Shown here piece after piece: positions 41,129-50,674 of a DNA stretch of 64,000 nt (position 1 is the first letter of the stretch; every line of letters starts with the position of its first letter). Source of the DNA: an uncultured Nocardioides sp. (GTDB taxonomy: Bacteria > Actinomycetota > Actinomycetes > Propionibacteriales > Nocardioidaceae); the NCBI RefSeq assembly GCF_947489365.1, contig NZ_CANLDB010000005.1, forward strand, positions 186,001-250,000. The letters are read 5' to 3'. The position numbers were made by a program, and so were the translations under genes. A model generated the notes under the pieces. It worked only from the letters and a program-made list of their open reading frames with translations, did not search any database and was not told the origin of the DNA.

Positions 41129-42304
41129 TCAGCGGAAGGCGGCGTGCCCCGTCAGCGTCTGGCCGACGACGAGGGTGTGCATCTCGACGGTGCCCTCGTA
41201 GGTCAGCACCGACTCGAGGTTGTTCATGTGCCGGATGACCGGGTACTCCAGCGAGATCCCGTTGGCGCCCAGGATGGTGCGGGCGGTGCGGCAGATGTCG
41301 ATGGCCTCGCGCACGTTGTTGAGCTTGCCGACGCTGACCTGCGGCGGGGAGAGCGTGCCGGCGTCCTTGCGGCGGCCGAGGTGCAGCGCCAGGAGCGTGC
41401 CCTTGGTCAGCTCGAGGCTCATGTCGGCGAGCTTCTGCTGCGTGAGCTGGAAGCCCGCGATCGGCTTGCCGAACTGCTCGCGCTGCTTGCTGTAGTCCAG
41501 CGCGGAGGAGAAGCAGGCGCGGGCGGCGCCCATGGCGCCCCAGACGATCCCGTAGCGGGCCTCGTTCAGGCAGGACAGCGGGCCCTTCAGGCCGGTGACC
41601 TCGGGGAGCACCGCGTCGGCGGGCAGGCGGACGCCGTCCAGGACGAGTTCGGAGGTGACCGAGGCGCGCAGCGACATCTTGTGGTGGATCTGCGGTGCGG
41701 AGAAGCCCGCGGTGTCGGTCGGGACGACGAAGCCCCGCACGCCCTCCTCGGTCTGCGCCCACACGACGGCGACGTCCGCGACGGAGCCGTTCGTGATCCA
41801 CATCTTGCGGCCGTCCAGGACCCAGTCGTCGCCGTCGCGCTTGGCGCGGGTGCGCATCGAGTCGGGGTCGGAGCCGTGGTCGGGCTCGGTGAGGCCGAAG
41901 CAGCCGATCGCCTCGCCGGCGGCCATGGCGGGCAGCCACTGCTGCTTCTGCTCCTCGCTGCCCCAGCGGTGGATCGCGAACATCGCCAGCGAGCCCTGCA
42001 CGGAGACGAGCGAGCGGATGCCGGAGTCGGCGGCCTCGAGCTCGAGGCAGGCGAGGCCGTAGTCGACGGCACTCATCCCGGGGCAGCCGTAGCCCTCGAG
42101 GTGCATGCCGAGCAGGCCCATCGCGCCGAACTCCTTGGCGAGCCCGCGGACGTCGGGGAGCTCGCCGCGCTCGAACCACTCCGCGACGTCGGGCATGACC
42201 ACGTCGTCGCAGAGCTTCCTCACGGCCGCGCGGATGTCCCGCTCCTCCGCCGTGAGCTGGTCGTCGATGCCGACGATGTCGAGGGGGTCGATCTTCGCTG
42301 CCAT
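41129..42304 (-). CDS. Glutaryl-CoA dehydrogenase-like acyl-CoA dehydrogenase
   Basis: A 391-residue acyl-CoA dehydrogenase. Signatures are GCFGLTEPDHGSDP and WITNGSVADVAVVWA in the FAD/substrate region. At the C-terminus comes YEGTVEMHTLVVGQ with the catalytic glutamate near residue 370, at the position used by glutaryl-CoA dehydrogenases. The overall pattern, including MAGEAIGCFGLTE-type spacing and the AAFR terminus, fits the glutaryl-CoA dehydrogenase branch, which decarboxylates glutaryl-CoA to crotonyl-CoA in lysine and aromatic breakdown. No other lysine-pathway gene is nearby. It is divergent from an SDR-like gene. Confidence 0.85.
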   Translation of the reverse strand: MAAKIDPLDIVGIDDQLTAEERDIRAAVRKLCDDVVMPDVAEWFERGELPDVRGLAKEFGAMGLLGMHLEGYGCPGMSAVDYGLACLELEAADSGIRSLVSVQGSLAMFAIHRWGSEEQKQQWLPAMAAGEAIGCFGLTEPDHGSDPDSMRTRAKRDGDDWVLDGRKMWITNGSVADVAVVWAQTEEGVRGFVVPTDTAGFSAPQIHHKMSLRASVTSELVLDGVRLPADAVLPEVTGLKGPLSCLNEARYGIVWGAMGAARACFSSALDYSKQREQFGKPIAGFQLTQQKLADMSLELTKGTLLALHLGRRKDAGTLSPPQVSVGKLNNVREAIDICRTARTILGANGISLEYPVIRHMNNLESVLTYEGTVEMHTLVVGQTLTGHAAFR

Positions 42305-42367
42305 GCGCTCGATCGTACGCCGGGACGGGCCCGGAACACCCGCCGAGGCGGAGTGGTTGAAAGCGGC

Positions 42368-43033
42368 ATGACCACCATCGCGATCATCGGAGCCGGACGA
42401 GGACTGGGAGCGGCCGTGGCGCGCCGCTTCGCCGCCGAGGGGTACGCCGTCGGGCTGATCTCACGCCACCAGGGACGGCTCGACGCACTCGCCGCTGAGC
42501 TGGCCGAGGAGGGCGTGCGCGCCCAGGGGTTCGCCGCCGACGTGCGCGACCCCGCGTCCATCGCCGCAGCCCTCGAGAAGGTGACCGAGACCCTCGGCCC
42601 CATCGAGGTCCTGCAGTACTCCCCGCTGCCGCAGAAGGACTTCATGCGGCCTGTCCTCGAGACCACCCCCGCCGACCTCGTCGGCCCCGTCGAGTTCTCC
42701 ATCTACGGCCCCGTCGCGGCCGTCCACCAGGTCGTCCCGGGCATGCGCTTCCTGGGTGAGGACAAGGGGACGATCCTCTTCGTCAACGGCGGCTCCGCCG
42801 TCAAGCCCGGCCGCAACGTCACCGGCACCTCGATCGCCTTCGCCGGCCAGGCGGCGTACGCCGAGCTGCTGCACGAGGTCCTCGGCGAGGAGGGCATCTT
42901 CGTCGGTCAGCTCATCATCGGCGGCGCGATCGTCGAGGGCGACAAGGACAAGGACCCGGCGGTCCTGGCCGAGAAGCTGTGGGACCTCCACACGAAGCGC
43001 GACACCTTCCGGGTGCAGGTCTCGGAGGACTGA
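42368..43033 (+). CDS. Atypical SDR-family protein
   Basis: A 221-residue Rossmann protein with the cofactor motif IIGAGRGLGAAVARRFAAEG and an arginine in ISRHQGRLD. The usual YxxxK active site is not evident: the corresponding region reads TSIAFAGQAAYAELLHEV. It is therefore an atypical or degenerate SDR, possibly a binding protein or an enzyme with altered chemistry. ATG 42368 is close to the divergent acyl-CoA dehydrogenase start, sharing a 63-base promoter region. The substrate is unknown. Confidence 0.75.
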   Translation: MTTIAIIGAGRGLGAAVARRFAAEGYAVGLISRHQGRLDALAAELAEEGVRAQGFAADVRDPASIAAALEKVTETLGPIEVLQYSPLPQKDFMRPVLETTPADLVGPVEFSIYGPVAAVHQVVPGMRFLGEDKGTILFVNGGSAVKPGRNVTGTSIAFAGQAAYAELLHEVLGEEGIFVGQLIIGGAIVEGDKDKDPAVLAEKLWDLHTKRDTFRVQVSED

Positions 43034-43201
43034 CCCGCGCGGCACGACGTCAGCCGAGACCGGCGCGGGAACGCAGCGCGGCGCAGGTGGCGCCGGGCCC
43101 GCCTCGCCCGCCGGTCCGGTCACGGTTCCGATGGTGACGCTCCCGCCGTAGGGGTGGCGGATCCACGCACCGCACGTGGAGACGGTCGCAGGGCGAGCCC
43201 G

Positions 43202-44153
43202 TCAACCGCGCTGCCCGGCCAGGTCGCCCGGCCACGTCCAGCGGGCGCCGACGGTGCCGGGCCCGAAGTGGCGGACCGCGGTCACCAGCGAGGTGCTCCC
43301 CTCCATGTCCACCGCGGACGACGTCTCCTCCCCGTCGGACAGGGTGAACGCCGTGGCCCGGAGGGGCAGGAGCGCGGAGTCGAAGCGCACCCAGACCTCC
43401 ACCTCGCCGACACGGCGGGCGCAGTGCCAGAAGAACTCGGTCTCCGGCTCACCGGTGTCGGCCAGGCCGACCTGGTACTCGAACGTCGCGGTCTCACCGA
43501 CCAGCAGCGGTCGCTCGAGCAGCATCTCGTAGACCATGAGCCCGATCGGGAGGTCCACGTGGATCCGCCCGATCCGGCAACCCCGGGTGCCGGTGAAGGT
43601 GACGGGCTCGCTCAGGGCCTCGCCGGCGTCGACCACGAGGGGTCGCCGGTCCACGCCGTCGCGGAGGGCCCGGATCCGGCTGCGGACGACGCAGCGGGTC
43701 TCCTGTCCGCGGGCGTCGACGTCGACGGCCACCATCACGTACTCCTCGGCCACCGCCGTCTCGGCGTCCTCGAGGCCCATCGCGGCCAGGGCACGGCTCG
43801 TCTCGTCGCCGGGCCGCACGAGGGCCGCGAGGTCGACGTAGTCGTCCGTCGCCGGGCCGCGCCGGCGGCTCGGCCCCACGCTGGCCCGCAGGGTCCCGGG
43901 GCTCCAGGTGGAGGACCTCGTCGAGACAGTCGAGGACGTCGAACGACACCGCGCCCTCCGGTGTCCGCTGCCCGGACCGCCAGTAGCTCAGCGTCGCCAG
44001 GCTGACCGACTGACCTCGGCGGGCGAGGGCCTCGCGGGTCTCCGAGAGCGTCAACCGCCGACGGTTCAACGCCTCCGTGAGGACCACCGGGAACTGCGCC
44101 CCCGCGGGCTTGCGGAGGCTCCGGAACCGGTCGCGGTCCTCGGCTCGCACCAT
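43202..44153 (-). pseudogene. HTH-domain protein with a +1 frameshift
   Basis: From ATG 44153 (MVRAEDRDRFRSL) the frame encodes an XRE-like helix-turn-helix domain (LSETREALARRGQSVSLATL, YWRSGQRTPEG). It continues to DEVLHLEP, where a run of four C on the coding strand (43898-43901) appears to contain one base too many. One base fewer would join it to GTLRASVGPSRRRG and the 225-residue frame from 43879 to 43202. That second part holds a beta-rich domain with GCRIGRIHVDLPIG. The intact protein would be about 316 residues. Either the gene is inactivated, it uses frameshifting, or the base is a sequencing error. The C-terminal part alone could also start at GTG 43879. Confidence 0.7.
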
Positions 44154-44274
44154 GGGGCGGCACCCTTCCAGGCCACCGTCTCCGTCCACAACCTGCAGGG
44201 GTCCGCCCGACCCTGCGCAGAGACGGCCAGCTCCGCGGGGTCCCGCGGCGCGTCGACTTCCGCGTCGGTGCGTC

Positions 44275-45072
44275 TCACCCACCGAGCGCGACGTCCACCA
44301 CCAGCGCGAGGTGGTCGCTGCCGCCCACGACCTCGGCCCGTGACGAGGTGACCCGCAGTCGGTGGCCCGGCGCGCGCAACGCGTGGTCGAGCTGCACGCG
44401 CGGGCCCTCGGCGGGGTACGTCGGGTGGCGGGCGAGCGGGGCCCACCCGCTGAGCCAGGCGGCCACGCGGGCGGGCATGTTGAGGTCGCCGAGCAGCACC
44501 ACCGGCCCGGGGAGGCCCGACGCCCAGGCCGTGACCTCGCGCAGCTGACGACCCGCCCGCAGCGGCTCGAACGACAGGTGGGTGCTCACCACGGTGAGCG
44601 TCCCGGACGGTGCCGCGACCTCTGCCGCCAGCGCGACCCGCGGCTCGTCGGGCACCCACATCACCCGCTGCGGCGCCCCGGGCGGCAGGGGCATCGGGAT
44701 CGTCACCCGGGAGCCGTCCATCCGCAGCTCGTGGAACCGGGTCACCCGGTGGCGGGTGACCAGCGCGACGCCGTACGCCGCCCCGTCGGCGCCGAGGTCC
44801 GCGGACGTGGCGGGCGCGAACGTGTCGCGGGAGCCCGGCGTCCCGAGGACGGCGGCGGCGAAGCGGTGGGTCCAGGTCTCGCCCGGTCGTTGGCAGGCGC
44901 CGGCGAGCACCGCCGCCTGGTCCTCGACCCCGCTGCGGGGCAGCCGGTGGTCGACCTCCTGGACGGCGTAGACGTCGGCGTCCAGCGCGGCGGCGTGGCG
45001 CGCCCAGGCGGCGAAGTCGTGCCGGCCGCGGTCACGACCCGAGGCGGCGTTGGCACTCACGAGACGGACCAC
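44275..45072 (-). CDS. Endonuclease/exonuclease/phosphatase family protein
   Basis: A 265-residue EEP-fold hydrolase with GTG start at 45072 (MVRLVSANAASG). Metal and catalytic residues are in AVQEVDHRL, VSTHLSFEP, VLLGDLNMPA and the C-terminal GGSDHLALV. These correspond to the conserved Glu, His, Asp/Asn and final Asp-His of DNase I-like phosphodiesterases. No signal peptide or DNA-binding extension is seen, so the substrate could be a nucleic acid or a phosphoester metabolite. It is divergent from the arylsulfatase gene. Confidence 0.88.
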   Translation of the reverse strand: MVRLVSANAASGRDRGRHDFAAWARHAAALDADVYAVQEVDHRLPRSGVEDQAAVLAGACQRPGETWTHRFAAAVLGTPGSRDTFAPATSADLGADGAAYGVALVTRHRVTRFHELRMDGSRVTIPMPLPPGAPQRVMWVPDEPRVALAAEVAAPSGTLTVVSTHLSFEPLRAGRQLREVTAWASGLPGPVVLLGDLNMPARVAAWLSGWAPLARHPTYPAEGPRVQLDHALRAPGHRLRVTSSRAEVVGGSDHLALVVDVALGG

Positions 45073-45163
45073 GCCCCCTGTGTACCCGCTCCTCACCCCA
45101 CCGACCGCGACACGCCGCGACACCCGCGGGGCCCGGGCTGGGCGCGTGTGGTTCCTTGGCCCC

Positions 45164-47575
45164 GTGAGCGACTCCCCCGCCGGCCCCCCGGTGTACCCCA
45201 GCTGGCCCAACCCCGGCCGCCGCAACCTGCCGATCCGGATCAGCACGCCGACGAACGACGCCGGTGCGCGGGCGGCCGCGCACCTGTCCGGGTTCCCGGG
45301 GTCGAAGGCGTCGCAGCATGACCCGATCCAGCCGGTCCGACCCCCCGAGGGTGCGCCGAACGTGGTGGTGGTGCTCGTCGACGACATGGGCTTCGGTGCC
45401 TCCACCCCGTACGGCGGCCCGTGCGAGATGCCGACCGCGGAACGGCTCGCGGACGGCGGCCTGCGCTACAGCCGCTTCCACGTCACGGCCCTCTGCTCGC
45501 CGACCCGCCAGGCCCTGATGACCGGCCGCAACCACCACTCGGTCGGCATGGGCGTGACGTCGGAGATGTCGACGCTGGAGCCCGGCTACACCGGCTTCCG
45601 GCCGCCGTCGGCGGCGACGATGGCGCAGATCCTGTCCGGCAACGGCTACGCCACGGCCGCCTTCGGCAAGTGGCACCAGACCCCGCCGGTGGAGGTCAAC
45701 CCGACCGGGCCGTTCAACCGCTGGCCCACCGGGGAGGGGTTCGGCACCTTCTACGGCTTCATGGGCGCGGAGATGAACCACTGGTACCCCCAGCTCTACT
45801 CGGGGACCACCCCGGTCGAGCCCGATCGCCTGCCCGAGGACGGCTACCACCTCACCGAGGACCTCGTCGACCACACCATCGACTGGATCCGCGACCAGCA
45901 CGCCATCACCCCCGACCAGCCGTTCTTCGCCTACCTGGCGCTGGGGGCGACCCACGGACCGTTCCACGTGCAGAAGGAGTGGCGCGAGAAGTACGCCGGC
46001 CGCTTCGACGAGGGCTGGGACGAGATGCGCAAGCAGACCCTCGCCCGCCAGAAGGAGCTCGGCCTCGTTCCCCAGGACACGGTGCTGGCGCCGTGGCCCG
46101 ACGGCCTGCCCCAGTGGTGGGAGCTCTCCGAGATGGAGCGTGAGGTCGCGGCCCGCTTCATGGAGACCTACGCCGGGTTCGCCGAGCACGCCGACGTCCA
46201 GGTCGGGCGGATCACCGACGAGCTCGAGCGGCTCGGGCTCCTCGACGACACGATCTTCGTCTACATGCTCGGCGACAACGGCGCCTCCGGCGAGGGAGGG
46301 CCCGAGGGCACGCTGCGCGAGCACCTCGTCGGCCACGGCATCGCAGACGACACCGCCGACATGCACGCGCGGCTCGACTCCTTCGGCGACCCCACGACGT
46401 ACGCGATCTACCCGGCGGGCTGGGCCTCGGCGATGAACACGCCGTACGCCTGGACCAAGCAGATCGCCTCCCACCTCGGCGGCACCCGCGACGGCCTGAT
46501 CGTGCACTGGCCGAACGGCATCGCCGCCCGCGGCGAGATCCGCCACCAGTGGCACCACGTCATCGACGTCCTGCCGACGATCCTCGAGGTGGCAGGGCTG
46601 CCGCACCCGACGACCGTGTACGGCGTCACGCAGCAGGTCATCGAGGGCGTCTCGATGGCGTACTCGTTCGCCGACGCCGACGCCGCGGACCGGCGGGTGA
46701 CGCAGTACTTCGAGATGGTCGGCAACCGCGGGATCTACCACAACGGGTGGATGGCGGTCACCCGTCACGGCACGCCGTGGCTGATGGTCGACGGCGGTGA
46801 CCGGCCGTTCGAGGAGGACGTCTGGGAGCTGTACCACACCGACAACGACTGGTCACAGGCCTTCGACCTGGCGAACGAGGGCCCCGACCAGCTGCGCGCG
46901 CTGCGCGACATCTTCCTCATCGAGGCCAGTCGCCATCAGGTCTTCCCGCTCGACGACCGGGTCACCGAGCGCGAGAACCCCGCCATCGCCGGCCGGCTCG
47001 ACCTGCACCACGGGCGGGACTCGATCGAGCTCGGACCCCGCACCGGCCGCCTCACCGAGGAGGCGGCGCCGAATGTCAAGAACCGCTCCCACGTCATCAC
47101 GGTCCCGCTCACCGCGGGCAGCGACGCCGACTCCGGGGTGCTGGTCGCGCAGGGCGGGCGCTTCGGCGGCTGGTCGCTGTACGTCGTCGACGGCCGCCCG
47201 ACGTACGCCTACAACTGCTACGGCCGCGAGCTCACCACGGTGCGGTCGGAGGAGGCCCTCCCGGCCGGGGACCACGAGGTGACGATGCGGTTCACGTACG
47301 CCGGCGGCCCGCCCGGCGACGCCGCCGACGTCGCCCTGGAGATCGACGGGCGCGAGGTCGCGACCGGTCGCGTCCCGCAGACGACGGCGTACTACTTCGC
47401 GTTCGACGAGACCCTCAACGTCGGCGTCGACCGCGGCGCCCCGGTGACCGACGACTACGCCCCGGTCCACAACCGCTTCACCGGGACGGTCCACGGCGTC
47501 CGCTTCGACCTGGACACCCAGATCGAGCTCGGCGAGCAGGTGAAGCGGCAGCTCACGCGCCTCGCGAACGACTGA
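45164..47575 (+). CDS. Type I arylsulfatase
   Basis: An 803-residue sulfatase, GTG start at 45164 (MSDSPAGPPVYPSWPNPG). The formylglycine motif CSPTRQALMTGR is intact with Cys111, metal-binding DDMGFG precedes it, and AAFGKWHQTP and ATHGPFHVQKEW supply further active-site residues. No signal peptide is seen, so it is probably cytoplasmic. The C-terminal 250 residues form a beta-rich domain found in the large arylsulfatases of the AtsA type. Conversion of Cys111 to formylglycine would need an FGE; one is encoded at 8663-9649. Confidence 0.93.
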   Translation: MSDSPAGPPVYPSWPNPGRRNLPIRISTPTNDAGARAAAHLSGFPGSKASQHDPIQPVRPPEGAPNVVVVLVDDMGFGASTPYGGPCEMPTAERLADGGLRYSRFHVTALCSPTRQALMTGRNHHSVGMGVTSEMSTLEPGYTGFRPPSAATMAQILSGNGYATAAFGKWHQTPPVEVNPTGPFNRWPTGEGFGTFYGFMGAEMNHWYPQLYSGTTPVEPDRLPEDGYHLTEDLVDHTIDWIRDQHAITPDQPFFAYLALGATHGPFHVQKEWREKYAGRFDEGWDEMRKQTLARQKELGLVPQDTVLAPWPDGLPQWWELSEMEREVAARFMETYAGFAEHADVQVGRITDELERLGLLDDTIFVYMLGDNGASGEGGPEGTLREHLVGHGIADDTADMHARLDSFGDPTTYAIYPAGWASAMNTPYAWTKQIASHLGGTRDGLIVHWPNGIAARGEIRHQWHHVIDVLPTILEVAGLPHPTTVYGVTQQVIEGVSMAYSFADADAADRRVTQYFEMVGNRGIYHNGWMAVTRHGTPWLMVDGGDRPFEEDVWELYHTDNDWSQAFDLANEGPDQLRALRDIFLIEASRHQVFPLDDRVTERENPAIAGRLDLHHGRDSIELGPRTGRLTEEAAPNVKNRSHVITVPLTAGSDADSGVLVAQGGRFGGWSLYVVDGRPTYAYNCYGRELTTVRSEEALPAGDHEVTMRFTYAGGPPGDAADVALEIDGREVATGRVPQTTAYYFAFDETLNVGVDRGAPVTDDYAPVHNRFTGTVHGVRFDLDTQIELGEQVKRQLTRLAND

Positions 47576-47584
47576 GCCGTACGA

Positions 47585-47679
47585 GGTCTCGACGACGCGG
47601 ACTCGCTGCGCTCGTCGGCTGCTCGACCACCTGGACCGGACGCGGACTCGCTGCGCTCGTCGGCTGCTCGACCACCTGG
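47585..47679. repeat. Two tandem copies of a dispersed 40-47-nt repeat
   Basis: A 40-base unit (47595-47634) is repeated exactly at 47640-47679 with a 45-base period. The first copy is preceded by GGTCTCGACG. A third copy, in reverse orientation and with only a one- to three-base difference over 47 nt, lies at 54585-54632 in the centre of another repeat array. Characteristic core: GCTCGTCGGCTGCTCGACC. It sits between the convergent sulfatase and histidine-kinase genes. Confidence 0.85.
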
Positions 47680-47688
47680 GTGGAGGTC

Positions 47689-49815
47689 TCAGGCCTCCTC
47701 GAGGTCCGCGCCGCCGACCTGCGGGGCGACGGTCGGGACGTCGGGGACGGCGGCGGGGAGGTCGAAGGCGAAGACGGTGCCGCCGCCGGGGGCGGGCCGG
47801 CACTCGATGTGGCCGCCGTGCCGGACGACGACGGTCTTGCAGATCGCGAGACCGAGACCGGTGCCGTCGTAGCGGGCGTCCGTGGCGTGCGCGCGGTGGA
47901 GGCGCTCGAAGACGAGGCTGCGCTCGTCCTCGGGGATGCCGATGCCGTTGTCGCGGACCTCGACGGCAACGCGGTCGCCGACCCGGCGGGCGCTGACGAC
48001 CACCTCGGGTCGGACCCCGGGCTCGACGTACTTCACGGCGTTGCCGAGCAGGTTGGTGAGGAGCTGACGGAGCATCTCGGGGTGCACGGAGACCACGGGC
48101 AACTCGTCGGCGTGGGTGACGACCGCGACGTCCGTCAGGTACTGGACGACGTCGTCGACCGCGAGGTCGAGCGGGACGGCCTCCAGGTCGGCGGCGCTCA
48201 GCAGGCCGCCCTCGGCCGACGCCTGGTGGAGCAGGTCGGTGATGAGCTCCTGCATCCGCAGGGCGGCCACCCGGGCGCGGTCGAGACCCGCCAGGGCGAC
48301 CGGGTCGTCGGTCTCGGCGGCCATCTCGATCCAGCCCCGCAGCGCGGTCAGCGGGTTGCGCAGGTCGTGCGCGGCGGTGGCGGCGAACTCGGCGAGCTGG
48401 TCGGCCTGGCGGCGCTCGTCGGTGACGTCGCGGTAGACGACGACCGAGCCCGCCGCGGCGCCGTCCTCGGTGGCCAGCCGGTCGGCGGTCACGGACAGGG
48501 TGCGGCGGGTGCCGTCCTCGAGCTGCAGCACGATGTCCTCGGGACCGACCCGTCCCTCGGAGATGGCCCGAACCGACGGGTGCTCGGAGGGGTCCAGCAC
48601 CCGGCCGTCGGGGGCGGTGACCACGTAGTCGGCGGCCTGCACGCCGTCGCGCGTGCCGGCGGGCGTGAGGTCGAGGATCTCGCGGGCGGCGGAGTTCGTG
48701 CGGACCACGCGGGCGTCGGCGTCGAGGACGACCATGCCCTCGGCCATCACGTCGTTCACGGTCTCCAGGAACTGCGCGCGTCGTCCCTCCTCGCGACGGG
48801 CGGTCTCGAGCTCGGCCAGGACGGCGTCCCGCTGGTCGCGGCTGCTGCCGATCGCGAGGGAGATCGTGAGGAGGGTGACGAGGAACGCCTGCATCGTCAG
48901 GGCGTCGAGGTCGCTCGGGGGACCGTCGAGCGGTCCGCGGCCGAGGGCGACCAGCCCGAAGGCCAGCACCCCGGTGAGCAGCACCTGGGCTGCGGCCACC
49001 ACGGTCGGGAACCGCAGCGCACACCAGACGCTGGTGCCGATGAGCAGGAACGCGAGGGGCTGACCGCCGTCGAGGTCGATCATCCCGAAGGCCGCCACCG
49101 CGGCGAGGACGACGAGGCCCAGCTCGGGGAGGCGCCGCCGCGGCGGCAGCACCCGCCTCCCGGTCAGCACCGCGTGGAGCAGGAGGTGCCCGGCCGTGGC
49201 CACCAGCAGCATCCCCGCGAGGTTGCGGCCCCACCAGACGGCCACGAACACCGCCGTCGGCGTCTCCCCGGCGACGGTCAGGGCCGCCGCCGCGGCCAGC
49301 GCCCCCGCGAGGGTGGAGCCCGCCACCACGACGACGACGCGGGCGAGCACGGCCGGGTCGGCGATGGTCCGGTCGCCACCGGCGCCGAGCAGCGACGGGC
49401 ACCAGCGACGCAGGGCCGCCACCGCGACGACGGGCTGGGCGAGGGCGGCCGTCGTCCCCGCCGCGGCCATCCCGGGCGAGGCACCCGTCAGCAGGTGCAG
49501 CACCGCGCTGCTCAGCCCGATCCCCGCCATCGCCGCCGTTGCCCACCCCGCGCCCGGCCGAACCAGCAGCCACAGGGCCCCGACGCCCGCCGCCGGCCAC
49601 ACCAGGGCCGGGCCGCGGTCGGCCACCGCGGTGGATCGACCCACGACGACCAGGACGACGTACGCCGCCGCGAAGCACCAGAAGGTCCAGGCGGGGACCA
49701 CCGGCGCTGAGGGCCGCAGCGCTCGCTCGTCGTGCACCTGCACCTCCGGTCCAGACCACGCACCAGGGCCCGAGAGGTGCGACACCGTCAGAGTAAAGCC
49801 AGCCGGGGCGACCAC
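47689..49815 (-). CDS. Membrane-bound PAS sensor histidine kinase
   Basis: A 708-residue kinase, GTG start at 49815 (an internal start after the first 25 residues is possible). About eight membrane helices at roughly residues 40-310 resemble a MASE1-type sensor. A coiled coil and a PAS domain follow at about 345-465 (FLETVNDVMAEGMVVLDADA). Next is the HisKA dimerisation domain with the phospho-histidine in AATAAHDLRNPLTALRG. The HATPase domain has LLGNAVKY (N box), VRDNGIGIP (G1) and DGTGLGLAI (G2). No response regulator is adjacent, so its partner is elsewhere. Confidence 0.92.
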   Translation of the reverse strand: MVAPAGFTLTVSHLSGPGAWSGPEVQVHDERALRPSAPVVPAWTFWCFAAAYVVLVVVGRSTAVADRGPALVWPAAGVGALWLLVRPGAGWATAAMAGIGLSSAVLHLLTGASPGMAAAGTTAALAQPVVAVAALRRWCPSLLGAGGDRTIADPAVLARVVVVVAGSTLAGALAAAAALTVAGETPTAVFVAVWWGRNLAGMLLVATAGHLLLHAVLTGRRVLPPRRRLPELGLVVLAAVAAFGMIDLDGGQPLAFLLIGTSVWCALRFPTVVAAAQVLLTGVLAFGLVALGRGPLDGPPSDLDALTMQAFLVTLLTISLAIGSSRDQRDAVLAELETARREEGRRAQFLETVNDVMAEGMVVLDADARVVRTNSAAREILDLTPAGTRDGVQAADYVVTAPDGRVLDPSEHPSVRAISEGRVGPEDIVLQLEDGTRRTLSVTADRLATEDGAAAGSVVVYRDVTDERRQADQLAEFAATAAHDLRNPLTALRGWIEMAAETDDPVALAGLDRARVAALRMQELITDLLHQASAEGGLLSAADLEAVPLDLAVDDVVQYLTDVAVVTHADELPVVSVHPEMLRQLLTNLLGNAVKYVEPGVRPEVVVSARRVGDRVAVEVRDNGIGIPEDERSLVFERLHRAHATDARYDGTGLGLAICKTVVVRHGGHIECRPAPGGGTVFAFDLPAAVPDVPTVAPQVGGADLEEA

Positions 49816-49860
49816 GTCAGCGTTTTCGGGGCCACCGGTGCCGGCGCCTCCGGGAGGTCC

Positions 49861-50610
49861 TCAGCCCTCCGCGCGCATGAGGGCGAGCCGGTCGAGGAGC
49901 GTCTCGAGGGTCTCCTCGAACTCGGCGGCCATGTGGTCCTCGCTCAACGGGTCGGCGAGGGCGGCCACGGTCGGGAACTCGGCGAGGCTGCCCGCCGGGA
50001 CGGAGCCGTCGTCCACGACGTCGAGCGGGCCGACGTCGGCCCCGCGGCCGGCGACCTCCAGCAGCAGGGTGCCGAGCAGGAAGCCGGTGAACGCCCGGTA
50101 CGCCTGGACGGCGGCCGGTCGCGTGAAGCCCTCGGCGATCAGCGACGACAGGAAGATCTCGACCCACCGCAGGTCGCGCAGCGGCGGGCGCAGCCAGGGA
50201 GCCTCCGGAGGCCGGGACGCGACGAGCGGGAAGCACATGGGGAACTGCAGGGCCACCCGTCGTACGCCGTGGGCGAGGCGCTGCAGGAAGTCCTGCCACC
50301 CGTCCTCCGGGGAGGACCGGACCTCGGGGTCGACGGCCATCGTCCCCATGATCTTCTCGACCACGGAGTCGAGGACGTCCTCCTTGCCGGGCACGTAGCG
50401 GTACAGCGACATCGCCTCCACGCCGAGCTCGCGACCGAGCCGCCGCATGGACAGCCCGGCCAGGCCGTTCGCCTCGATGAACGTGACGGCGGCCTCGATG
50501 ATGCGGTCCCGGTCCAGCGGCACCCGCGCGGACGGCAGACCCGCGCCCGCGAGGAGCGAGACGTCCGGGTCGGGGGTGCTGTCGGCACCGGACTCGCGCT
50601 CGGAACCCAT
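49861..50610 (-). CDS. TetR/AcrR family regulator
   Basis: A 249-residue TetR regulator. After an unstructured N-terminus of about 30 residues, the HTH domain reads DRDRIIEAAVTFIEANGLAG, LSMRRLGRELGVEAMSLYRY. The C-terminal ligand domain resembles TetR_C (AYRAFTGFLLGTLLLEVA). It lies on the same strand as the histidine kinase, 45 bases upstream of it, and is divergent from a small J-domain-like gene. No operator was recognised, so its target is unknown. Confidence 0.9.
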   Translation of the reverse strand: MGSERESGADSTPDPDVSLLAGAGLPSARVPLDRDRIIEAAVTFIEANGLAGLSMRRLGRELGVEAMSLYRYVPGKEDVLDSVVEKIMGTMAVDPEVRSSPEDGWQDFLQRLAHGVRRVALQFPMCFPLVASRPPEAPWLRPPLRDLRWVEIFLSSLIAEGFTRPAAVQAYRAFTGFLLGTLLLEVAGRGADVGPLDVVDDGSVPAGSLAEFPTVAALADPLSEDHMAAEFEETLETLLDRLALMRAEG

Positions 50611-50674
50611 GACGACCCCCTCTCGACCTGTCCACCGTATCGGGAGCCCGGGGCGGGTGGGCAAGGATGGAGCG

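Noticed and set aside
45164..45300. Signal peptide on the arylsulfatase
   Set aside because: The N-terminus is Pro-rich without a hydrophobic core, so export is not supported.
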